From: Clostridiales bacterium
GTDB lineage: Bacteria; Bacillota; Clostridia; Oscillospirales; Oscillospiraceae
Direction of reading: 5' to 3'
Assembly: GCA_003533405.1 (NCBI GenBank)
Contig: DQDL01000099.1
Coordinates: forward strand, 1-25,035
DNA: 25,035 nt
A program made the position numbers and the translations under genes. Below are positions 16,547 to 22,539 of the stretch, piece after piece. The notes beneath the pieces are model-generated. The model was not told where the DNA came from, did no database searches, and saw only the letters and a list, made by a program, of their open reading frames with translations. How positions within the stretch are numbered: position 1 is the first letter of the stretch; each line of letters begins with the position of its first letter.

Positions 16547-16572
16547 ATGATGAATGATGAATAATGAATAAT
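16545..16572 (+). repeat. 7-bp tandem repeat at gene end
   Basis: Four tandem 7-mers (GAATGAT twice, GAATAAT twice), overlapping the last bases of the foldase stop codon. The run supplies stop codons in more than one frame and leads directly into the terminator. Confidence 0.7.
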
Positions 16573-16573
16573 T

Positions 16574-16613
16574 AAAAAACAGCGATTGAGTTTTGCTCAA
16601 TCGCTGTTTTTTT
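16574..16613. terminator. Bidirectional intrinsic terminator
   Basis: Stem CAGCGATTGAG/CTCAATCGCTG with loop TTTTG, flanked by an A-run on the left and a T-run (seven T) on the right. It works on both strands and separates the plus-strand foldase gene from the minus-strand genes arriving from the right. Confidence 0.93.
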
Positions 16614-16719
16614 GGTTACGGCGGGAGTGCCAACCCCACATTTCTTTTGACCCAAAGGGTGCGTAGCAGCACATTCTCTACTTCTAAACCATTTCTATTG
16701 TGTCTTTATTATAGCAAAA

Positions 16720-17109
16720 TTAATCTCTGTTGTAAAGCGTTTTGTTGTTTTTCCTTAGGCGCTTTAATGTCTTTGCACCTAGCTGATAGGAAGTAATAAC
16801 AGAGTTTTTTCTGTCTGCGTCCTCAACTTCAAGAGAAAGTCGTACAACAATGTTCAAATGCGTTTCTTCGATATATTTTATGTAGAAAACCGTGTTATGA
16901 TTCTTGGAATCCTTCAATATCATATCGGGCATCTCTACTACATCGTAGAGGCACTGATGAAACAAAATATAATCCTGACCGTGCCGCTCTTTGATGTGCG
17001 CATCCCGCTCGTCGGTAAGAATAAGCTCGTCCGTGGCAAGTTTGCCGAACTCAGCTTCAAGAAATTCCGTGTTTAATTTTCCTATATATTGATATGTGTC
17101 AAACTCCAT
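16720..17109 (-). CDS. PBECR-like (Barnase-EndoU-ColicinE5/D-RelE fold) putative nuclease
   Basis: A 129-residue soluble protein with no signal peptide. The pattern LTDERDAHIKERHGQDY (about 31-47), the segment DVVEMPDMILKDSKN (about 56-70), a beta-strand block with TVFYIKYI and NIVVRLSLEV, and the ending SVITSYQLGAKTLKRL resemble phage and toxin-associated PBECR-type nuclease domains. H38/H43 and T106-Y108 would be the candidate catalytic region. The assignment is from pattern memory, not a search. The open frame also allows GTG at 17112; I prefer ATG 17109, although neither has a good ribosome binding site. It overlaps the lipoprotein gene by 11 bp and is visibly richer in A+T than its neighbours, suggesting acquisition. 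No partner antitoxin is obvious. Confidence 0.6.
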   Translation of the reverse strand: MEFDTYQYIGKLNTEFLEAEFGKLATDELILTDERDAHIKERHGQDYILFHQCLYDVVEMPDMILKDSKNHNTVFYIKYIEETHLNIVVRLSLEVEDADRKNSVITSYQLGAKTLKRLRKNNKTLYNRD

Positions 17110-17701
17110 CACTGTCTTTATCCACTAGCGGTAATCTTACATTTTTCTCTGCGCCGTGTTCGCCGAGTTTAAATTTGACGACAAGGGTTTCACCGTCGTC
17201 GGTCGGCTCGGCTTTTGTTACGATAAGCGTCAGCGAGTCGCTTTTTATCTCCTTTTCATAGCGGTAGCCGTTGTCGTCGAAGATATCACGCACGATGAGC
17301 TTGCCGCTTTTCTCAAAGTCGTTGTACGCAAGAAGCTCTCCGTTATCCCAGAATGCGCCGAAGTAGGAGGCCGAGACACGGCCGCCCTTGATGTCGTAGT
17401 AGCGCACGAAGCTGTCGGTCGCCGTGTAAAAGCGCACGCCGAGAAGGTCGTCGTTCAGGGGCTTGACCTTCGGCTCGTTTGCGCAGACGGCGCTTTCGAT
17501 GACCGTGCCGTCATGGGTCTTGACGGTGTAGGAAAATTTCTCGTTCCCGTCCTCTCCCTTTAGCTTATTTATCTCAAAGCAGTCGCCCGTGGTGACCGTG
17601 ACGGCGGTCTCCTTGGGCTTTTTCACATCCCCGTCACTGTCATTGCAGCCGACAAGGAAAAGCACTGAAATTGCAAGCAAAATCGCAGCAGCCTTTTTCA
17701 T
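17099..17701 (-). CDS. Lipoprotein of unknown function
   Basis: A 200-residue protein starting MKKAAAILLAISVLFLVGC, a signal peptide with lipobox LVGC (C19). The mature part is hydrophilic and beta-rich, with repeated Asp/Lys patches (for example YFGAFWDNGELLAYNDFEKS) and no recognisable domain. A strong AAAGGAAGT site, lying inside the end of folA, supports the start three bases after that gene. The stop lies inside the PBECR-like gene. It is the third gene of a thyA-folA transcript unit, but nothing suggests a role in folate metabolism. The last residues (VDKDSDGV) may have been altered if the downstream gene was inserted. Confidence 0.75.
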   Translation of the reverse strand: MKKAAAILLAISVLFLVGCNDSDGDVKKPKETAVTVTTGDCFEINKLKGEDGNEKFSYTVKTHDGTVIESAVCANEPKVKPLNDDLLGVRFYTATDSFVRYYDIKGGRVSASYFGAFWDNGELLAYNDFEKSGKLIVRDIFDDNGYRYEKEIKSDSLTLIVTKAEPTDDGETLVVKFKLGEHGAEKNVRLPLVDKDSDGV

Positions 17702-17704
17702 GAT

Positions 17705-18181
17705 CTACTTCCTTTCATAAACCGTGAAGCGGTAGGCGGTGTCGCCCTCGTGAAGCTCCTCGCCATTGTCAACAAGCTGCCAGTCGCAAAGCTCGTCGAG
17801 GTTAGGGAAGAACGAATCCGACTCGGGGCGAAGGTCGATTTTTGTGACGAACACCCTATCGATAAGCGGGAAAAAGTCACGGTAAACGCTTGCGCCGCCG
17901 ATGACGACCGTGGCTTCATCCTTGCACAGCTCGGCAGCCTCCGCCACGCTGTGGGCGATATCTGCGCCGTCAATTAAAATATTCTGACGGGTCACGACGA
18001 TGTTCCGCCGACCCTTGAGGGGCTTGCCGTTCGGGAAATCGGCGAGGGTTCGCCTGCCCACAATGACGGTTTTGCCGTCCGTGACACGCTTAAACTGCGC
18101 ACGGTCGGCCTTTAAAACCACCGGCTGTGTGCCGCCTGCGCCTATGCCCCAATCGGAATAGACCGCAACTATTGCATCCAT
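17705..18181 (-). CDS. folA: Dihydrofolate reductase
   Basis: Reduces dihydrofolate to tetrahydrofolate with NADPH, regenerating the folate oxidised by ThyA. The 158-residue length is normal. Visible motifs are SDWGIGAGG near the N terminus, the substrate-binding acid D26 in LKADRAQFKR, VIVGRRTLADFPNGKPLKGR (about 39-58, NADPH region) and IGGASVYRDFF (about 114-124). The loop normally carrying W22 in E. coli is replaced (PVVLKAD), giving a divergent active-site rim. ATG 18181 has GAGGTGAT nine bases upstream. It lies 9 bp after thyA, the usual metabolic pairing. Confidence 0.95.
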   Translation of the reverse strand: MDAIVAVYSDWGIGAGGTQPVVLKADRAQFKRVTDGKTVIVGRRTLADFPNGKPLKGRRNIVVTRQNILIDGADIAHSVAEAAELCKDEATVVIGGASVYRDFFPLIDRVFVTKIDLRPESDSFFPNLDELCDWQLVDNGEELHEGDTAYRFTVYERK

Positions 18182-18190
18182 GTTATCACC

Positions 18191-19021
18191 TCAAATTGCG
18201 ACGGGAATTTTCTTGTCGAACTTGGAAAACTCGTAGTTTTCCATCTTAAAGCTGTCGACGGTGAACCTGTAAAAATCGTCGATGGCGGGGTCAATTATAA
18301 ACTTGGGAGCGGGCTTGGGCTCGTTTGCGATTATCTCCTGCACGAGCGGAACATGGCGGTCGTAAATGTGAGCGTCGGCGATGACATGCATGAACTCGCC
18401 GGGCTCGAGCCCCGACACCTGCGCCAGCATGCAGGTCAGCGCAGCGTACTGCACGACATTCCAGTTGTTCGCCGTGAGCATGTCCTGCGAGCGCTGGTTG
18501 AGTATGGCGTTGAGCCTGTTTCCCGTGACATTGAAGGTCATCGAGTATGCGCAGGGGTAGAGCGCCATCTCGCTGAGGTCTGCGTGGTTGTAGATATTGG
18601 TCATGATGCGCCTCGATGCGGGGTTATGCCTGAGGTCAAACAGCACTCTGTCGACCTGATCCATCTCGCCCTCGGGGTATCGGTGCTTCACGCCCAGCTG
18701 ATAGCCGTAGGCCTTGCCGATGGAGCCGGTCTCGTCCGCCCAAGCGTCCCAGACATGGCTTTTCAGCTCGTGCACATTGTTGCTTTTCTTCTGCCATATC
18801 CACAGCAGCTCGTCTATCGCCGACTTCCAGTAGGTGCGGCGTATCGTGAGTATGGGAAACTCCTCTGATAGGTCGTAGCGGTTTACGATGCCGAATTTTT
18901 TCACCGTGTGCGCACTTTCGCCGTCATCCCACCTCGGGCGAACATTGAGGTCGGTGTCCCACACGCCGTTTTCAAGGATATCCTTGCAGTTACTTATAAA
19001 AATCTCGTCTGCTCTGCTCAT
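18191..19021 (-). CDS. thyA: Thymidylate synthase (phi3T/B. subtilis ThyA type)
   Basis: Converts dUMP to dTMP using methylene-tetrahydrofolate. The 276-residue protein matches the ThyA class of B. subtilis and phage phi3T rather than E. coli: VRPRWDDGESAHTV, ELLWIWQKKSNNVHEL, GKAYGYQLGVKHRYPEGE and MDQVDRVLFDL. The catalytic cysteine is C157 in ALYPCAYSMTF; the His that follows Cys in E. coli-type enzymes (PCH) is not expected in this class. NQRSQDML, the Asn in NNWNVVQYA and ADAHIYDRH complete the nucleotide-binding region. A GAGGT site precedes ATG 19021. The upstream leader carries two hairpins and a putative promoter. First gene of the thyA-folA operon. Confidence 0.96.
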   Translation of the reverse strand: MSRADEIFISNCKDILENGVWDTDLNVRPRWDDGESAHTVKKFGIVNRYDLSEEFPILTIRRTYWKSAIDELLWIWQKKSNNVHELKSHVWDAWADETGSIGKAYGYQLGVKHRYPEGEMDQVDRVLFDLRHNPASRRIMTNIYNHADLSEMALYPCAYSMTFNVTGNRLNAILNQRSQDMLTANNWNVVQYAALTCMLAQVSGLEPGEFMHVIADAHIYDRHVPLVQEIIANEPKPAPKFIIDPAIDDFYRFTVDSFKMENYEFSKFDKKIPVAI

Positions 19022-19053
19022 TTTGATACCTCATTATTTTTAATCAAACCATT

Positions 19054-19086
19054 ATTATGCCATGAAGCGAAGCGAACTGGCATAAT
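19054..19086. repeat. Hairpin in thyA leader (ATTATGCCA arms)
   Basis: Perfect 9-bp arms ATTATGCCA (19054-19062) and TGGCATAAT (19078-19086) around a 15-base loop containing GAAGCGAAGCGA, about 20 bases upstream of the thyA ribosome binding site. Confidence 0.7.
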
Positions 19087-19105
19087 TTAGCCATGTTTTT
19101 CGGTT

Positions 19106-19120
19106 TCCGGCAAAGCCGGA
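19106..19120. repeat. Short GC-rich hairpin in thyA leader
   Basis: TCCGGC and GCCGGA, a 6-bp stem around AAA; second hairpin of the presumed thyA leader. Confidence 0.65.
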
Positions 19121-19141
19121 GAGAGAAACGGCGATAAAAAT

Positions 19142-19171
19142 GTATAATAACCGCTTCGGCGGTTATTATAC
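19142..19171. repeat. 13-bp palindromic hairpin with TTCG loop
   Basis: Perfect stem GTATAATAACCGC/GCGGTTATTATAC around TTCG. A TATAAT sits at each end, one per strand, in the divergent thyA/spoVFA spacer. It may act as a shared promoter/operator or as a terminator-like barrier; there is no clear T-run. Confidence 0.7.
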
Positions 19172-19194
19172 CACACTCACCCGCAGCAGCACAA
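19165..19194 (-). promoter_or_regulatory. Putative thyA promoter
   Basis: Minus strand TTGTGC (19189-19194), 18-bp spacer, extended -10 TGGTATAAT with TATAAT at 19165-19170. The -10 is part of the 13-bp palindrome. The -35 is poor, so the extended -10 would have to compensate. Confidence 0.45.
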
Positions 19195-19223
19195 CAGAAT
19201 AAAATGACGGGAGAGGTGATGTG

Positions 19224-20063
19224 ATGAATTTTTTGATAATAGGCGGCGATGAGCGCCTTGTGTGCCTTGCGAAAATGCTCGTGGATGCAGGGCATGGCGT
19301 GCGCTGCTTTGCGCTTGAAAAGGCGAAGCTGCCTGCCGGAGCGGTTTTGTCGAAAACTGTCGAAAGCGCCGACTGCGTGGTGCTGCCGCTGCCGGCAGAG
19401 GGCAGGATATCCGGCACGCTGAACGCTCCGTTTGCCGAAAAAACGCACGATTTGTCGGAAATTTTGTCGAAAATTGCGCCCGATACGCTCGTGTGCGGCG
19501 GCAAAATTTCGCCAAAGCTGCGGGAAGCGGGGGCGCACCTGCGCCTGCGGGATATCATGACACGGCCGGAGTTCACCGTCGGCAACGCCAATGTCACCGC
19601 CGAGGGGGCGGTCTCGCTGCTGGCGGAGAATTTATCTTCGACAATTTTCGACACGAATGTGCTCGTCGTGGGCTACGGGCGCATCGGCAGGCTGCTGGCG
19701 CACAAGCTGAAGGGGCTTGACGCCAAAACCACGGTCATGTCGAAAAATGTCGAGTCCCGTGCGCTTGCCGAGGGCATGGGTCTGCACGCAATGAAGCCGA
19801 CGGACACGGCGCTGTATGCCGCCTTCGATGCGGTGATAAACACCGCTCCGGCGGCGGTGATACCCACGCTCGAGGGGTTTAAGAAAAGCTGCCTCATGCT
19901 CGAATTGGCGTCAACGCCGGGGATAGACAAACAAGACGCCGAGCGCTTGGGACTGCGGTACCTTGCCGCACCCGGGCTTCCCGGGCGGTATGCGCCCGAG
20001 TCGGCGGCGGGGCTGATTTACAGTGCGGTCATGAGTATCATAAGGGAGGAAGGACATGAATAA
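19224..20063 (+). CDS. spoVFA: Dipicolinate synthase subunit A
   Basis: With SpoVFB makes dipicolinic acid, the calcium chelator of the spore core, in the mother cell during sporulation. The 279-residue protein has an N-terminal Rossmann-like domain (MNFLIIGGDERLV) and a second NAD(P)-binding domain with VVGYGRIGR at about 148-156, followed by the region ending in APESAAGLIYS. ATG 19224 is chosen over GTG 19221 because AGGTGAT ends three bases before it, giving normal spacing from AGG. The 3' end overlaps spoVFB by 8 bases. No sigma-K or sigma-E consensus promoter was recognised in the 50 bp upstream. Its presence is strong evidence that the organism forms, or once formed, endospores. Confidence 0.94.
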   Translation: MNFLIIGGDERLVCLAKMLVDAGHGVRCFALEKAKLPAGAVLSKTVESADCVVLPLPAEGRISGTLNAPFAEKTHDLSEILSKIAPDTLVCGGKISPKLREAGAHLRLRDIMTRPEFTVGNANVTAEGAVSLLAENLSSTIFDTNVLVVGYGRIGRLLAHKLKGLDAKTTVMSKNVESRALAEGMGLHAMKPTDTALYAAFDAVINTAPAAVIPTLEGFKKSCLMLELASTPGIDKQDAERLGLRYLAAPGLPGRYAPESAAGLIYSAVMSIIREEGHE

Positions 20064-20625
20064 AAAACGCATAGGGCTTGCGCTCTGCGGCTCTTACTGC
20101 ACCTATGAAAAGCTGTTCGGCGTGCTGGGCACGCTGTGCGAGCGCTACGATATTGTGCCTATCATGAGCGAGACGGCGGCGAGTACCGACAGCCGGTTTG
20201 GCACTGCCGCAAGCTTCAAAAAGCGGCTGTTTGACCTTACCGGCCGTGCGCCCGTTTGCACCATTGCCGACGCCGAGCCCCTCGGGCCGAGTACGCCCAT
20301 GGACGCACTCGTCATTGCCCCCTGCACGGGAAACACCATGGCGAAGCTAGCCTGCGGCGTGACCGACACGGCCGTCACCATGGCCGCCAAGGCGCATTTA
20401 AGAAACGGCAAGCCGCTTATAATCGCCTTTTCCACAAACGACGGTCTGACCGGCTCTGCCCCGAACATAGCGGCGCTGTTCAGCCGCAAAAATGTCTACC
20501 TCGTGCCGTACAGACAGGACGATTTTTCAAAGAAGCCCTACTCCCTCGCCTCGGACTTCACGCTCCTGCCCGCCGCCATCGAAGCGGCACTTGAGGGCAG
20601 GCAGCTACAGCCGATTTTACTGTAA
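20056..20625 (+). CDS. spoVFB: Dipicolinate synthase subunit B
   Basis: Flavoprotein-like partner of SpoVFA. The 189-residue protein starts MNKKRIGLALCGSYCTYEKL and has the flavoprotein-family block DALVIAPCTGNTMAKLACGV and the downstream block KPLIIAFSTNDGL. ATG 20056 lies inside the end of spoVFA and is preceded by GGGAGGAAGG, so the pair is translationally coupled. Length and order match B. subtilis spoVFA-spoVFB, but the asd-dapG-dapA genes that follow there are absent. A bidirectional terminator follows three bases after the stop. Confidence 0.94.
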   Translation: MNKKRIGLALCGSYCTYEKLFGVLGTLCERYDIVPIMSETAASTDSRFGTAASFKKRLFDLTGRAPVCTIADAEPLGPSTPMDALVIAPCTGNTMAKLACGVTDTAVTMAAKAHLRNGKPLIIAFSTNDGLTGSAPNIAALFSRKNVYLVPYRQDDFSKKPYSLASDFTLLPAAIEAALEGRQLQPILL

Positions 20626-20628
20626 AAC

Positions 20629-20666
20629 AAAAAGTAAGCTGTTCGTTTGAACAGCTTACTTTTTTT
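20629..20666. terminator. Bidirectional intrinsic terminator
   Basis: Stem GTAAGCTGTTC/GAACAGCTTAC with loop GTTT, flanked by AAAAA and TTTTTTT. It separates the convergent spoVFB and rluD genes; its T-run overlaps the rluD stop codon. Confidence 0.94.
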
Positions 20667-21582
20667 ATCCTATCGGATTTCCCAAGCGGGAAAGCACTTC
20701 TATAAAATATTCGGGGAGGTCGGTGGTGAGGTGCACGGGCTCGCCGGTGCGGGGGTGGATGAATTTTAGCTCTCGGGCGTGCAGGCACTGGCCGGCAAGA
20801 CCCTTTTCGGGGCTGGGTGCACCGTAGGTGAAGTCGCCGAGGAGCGGATGGCCGATGTGCGCCATGTGTACTCTTATCTGGTGCGTCCTGCCCGTTTCAA
20901 GGCGGCAGCGAACATGCGTATAGCCGTTGTAGCGGGCTATGACCTCCCAGTGCGTCACGGCGTTTCGGGAGTTTTTGTCCGTCACGGCCATGCGCTTGCG
21001 GTCGGTGGGGTGTCTGCCGATGGGGGCGTCTATCGTTCCGCTATCCTCACGCAATCTGCCCTTGACCACGGCCTCGTACACTCGAGAAAGGCTGCGATCC
21101 TTGAGCTGCTCGGAAAGACCCAAATGCGCAAGGTCGTTTTTCGCAACGATCAAGAGTCCCGAGGTGTCCTTGTCGATGCGGTGGACGATGCCGGGGCGCT
21201 TCTCGCCGCCGATGCCGGAGAGCGTGTCGCCGCAATAGTGCATGAGGGCGTTGACCAGCGTTCCGTCAGGATGCCCCGCCGCCGGATGCACCACCATGCC
21301 CCGGGGCTTGTTGATAACTATTACATCGCCGTCCTCGAACACGACATCGAGCGGGATATCCTGCGCAACAAGCTCCGTTTCCTCCGGCTCGGGGAGCGCA
21401 AAGCGCACCGTGTCGCCGCTTTGGCACTTGTAATTTTTCCTGACCGCTTTGCCGTTTACGCAAACCTTTCCTGCATCAAGCAGCTTCTGCGCCGCCGAGC
21501 GGGTGAGCGTAGCTTCCGAGCGTGCAAGGAGAGCGTCGATACGCTCGCCGCTCTCCTGTGCAATTATTTCGATAATTTCCAT
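20665..21582 (-). CDS. rluD: RluA/RluD-family pseudouridine synthase (YlyB-like)
   Basis: Isomerises uridine to pseudouridine in rRNA. The 305-residue protein has an N-terminal S4 domain (about 12-70, with LDAGKVCVNGKAVRKNY) and the RluA catalytic domain. The active-site aspartate is D137 in GIVHRIDKDTSGLL, and the binding region continues with LETGRTHQIRVHMAHIGHPL. The start overlaps the lspA stop by one base (TAATG), as in the conserved lspA-ylyB pair of Firmicutes. The exact target uridine(s) cannot be deduced, so the symbol stands for the family rather than a proven RluD. Confidence 0.92.
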   Translation of the reverse strand: MEIIEIIAQESGERIDALLARSEATLTRSAAQKLLDAGKVCVNGKAVRKNYKCQSGDTVRFALPEPEETELVAQDIPLDVVFEDGDVIVINKPRGMVVHPAAGHPDGTLVNALMHYCGDTLSGIGGEKRPGIVHRIDKDTSGLLIVAKNDLAHLGLSEQLKDRSLSRVYEAVVKGRLREDSGTIDAPIGRHPTDRKRMAVTDKNSRNAVTHWEVIARYNGYTHVRCRLETGRTHQIRVHMAHIGHPLLGDFTYGAPSPEKGLAGQCLHARELKFIHPRTGEPVHLTTDLPEYFIEVLSRLGNPIG

Positions 21583-22436
21583 TATATATCCTTGAACTCC
21601 GCCAAGATCGAGTCGAGATCGTACTCCGAGGACTTCGCCTTGGACTTGGGGGCAGCGGGCTTGGGCTTGACCGTCGGCTGCACGGGCTTGGGTGCAGGCT
21701 TTGCCGTCTGCGGCTTTGCCTTGGGCTGCTCGTCAGAGTCGCCGCTTCTTAGCTCAAACTTAAACGACTCCCAAAAATCGCCCTCGTCGGCCTTGTCGTC
21801 CGATACCAGCGGGGTCGCCGTGTCGGGAAACTCAAACGACAGCGTTTCGATGCCGGAAACATCGTACTTGTCGTCCGTCACGGGCTTTTTGACCTTCCTC
21901 TCGGGCTTGGGCTCGGCCTTACGCTCGCTTCTTCTCGGCTTTTCTTCCTCCTCGTCGTCGTCATCGTCATCGGACTTGCCGCCCCTGAAGATATCCACGA
22001 TGAGGTAGATTATAAACGCAAGGCAGGCCACGACAAGGAACACATCGGCGACATTGAACACGGCAAAGTTCATGAACTCGACCTTGAACATGTCCACCAC
22101 ATAGCCGTACAGCGCACGGTCGATGCAGTTGCCCACGGCGCCGGCAAGCGCCAGCACGGCGCACCAGTTTGCAAAGCGAGACTTGAACATGTGCTTTGCC
22201 AGCACGACGATGATGACGATTATAAACAGTGCGGCAACGCCGAGAAACAGCCAGCGTGCATACGCTGCGTCGCCCAAAAGGCCGAACGCCGCTCCGCTGT
22301 TATGGATGTTGACGAGCTTGACGACGCCCGGGATGAGCGCAGCCTCGCCCGTTGAAAGCGTGATGTTCACCGTGACCCAGTATTTAAGCCACTGGTCGCC
22401 TATTAAAATTATGGCGGCTATGATTGCATACAGCAT
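21582..22436 (-). CDS. lspA: Lipoprotein signal peptidase II with long C-terminal tail
   Basis: Membrane aspartyl protease that cuts the signal peptide of lipoproteins after lipid addition. Residues 1-~150 are a complete LspA: four hydrophobic segments, GNCIDR (102-107), and the catalytic aspartates D115 in YVVDM and D131 in FNVADV. An atypical tail of ~130 residues follows. It has a run of six Asp and four Glu (156-165), Lys/Pro/Arg-rich stretches, a Pro-rich part (PAPKPVQPTVKPKPAAPK) and the terminus EYDLDSILAEFKDI. LspA proteins normally end near residue 155-170. The tail faces the cytoplasm by topology. ATG 22436 has AAAGGGG upstream. Substrates in this window could be the two lipoproteins. 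The order ileS-lspA-rluD is the classic one. Confidence 0.93.
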   Translation of the reverse strand: MLYAIIAAIILIGDQWLKYWVTVNITLSTGEAALIPGVVKLVNIHNSGAAFGLLGDAAYARWLFLGVAALFIIVIIVVLAKHMFKSRFANWCAVLALAGAVGNCIDRALYGYVVDMFKVEFMNFAVFNVADVFLVVACLAFIIYLIVDIFRGGKSDDDDDDEEEEKPRRSERKAEPKPERKVKKPVTDDKYDVSGIETLSFEFPDTATPLVSDDKADEGDFWESFKFELRSGDSDEQPKAKPQTAKPAPKPVQPTVKPKPAAPKSKAKSSEYDLDSILAEFKDI

Positions 22437-22463
22437 TTATCTTTCCCCTTTAACGATGGGTAT

Positions 22464-22493
22464 ATATAACCTATTTTGCACCAAAATGCTCAA
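22464..22493 (-). promoter_or_regulatory. Possible lspA promoter
   Basis: Minus strand TTGAGC (22488-22493), 18-bp spacer, TTATAT (22464-22469). Moderate match only. Confidence 0.35.
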
Positions 22494-22499
22494 ATAGTC

Positions 22500-22527
22500 A
22501 ATAGGGACAGCTTTCGCTGTCCCTATT
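22500..22527 (-). terminator. Hairpin between ileS and lspA, probable terminator
   Basis: Perfect 12-bp stem, AATAGGGACAGC/GCTGTCCCTATT, with a GAAA (GNRA) tetraloop on the minus-strand transcript. The following T-run is poor, so it may be a partial terminator or an mRNA-stability stem. Confidence 0.65.
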
Positions 22528-22539
22528 TCAGCTTAAATT

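Noticed and set aside
18500..18560. ThyA lacking the His after the catalytic Cys, as a damaged enzyme
   Set aside because: The sequence fits the phi3T/B. subtilis ThyA class, where PCVY-type rather than PCH is normal.
19022..19220. A THF riboswitch upstream of thyA-folA
   Set aside because: The conserved core bases of that class were not seen; only simple hairpins are present.
19348..19746. Four TTTTCGACA sites (one base from the local DnaA box) within spoVFA, as a possible DnaA-titration cluster
   Set aside because: Three of them encode Ser-Lys (TCG AAA) in frame, so protein and codon choice explain them; the base differs from the origin boxes.
21944..21973. Trinucleotide tract coding the acidic run in LspA as a phase-variation switch
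   Set aside because: Changes in multiples of three would not shift the frame, so it cannot switch expression on and off.
20779..22008. A 409-codon open frame on the plus strand opposite rluD and lspA
   Set aside because: It is antisense to two well-supported genes, has no domain signature, and long antisense frames are common in GC-rich genes. The same applies to 15470-16600 (minus) and 23203-24198 (plus).
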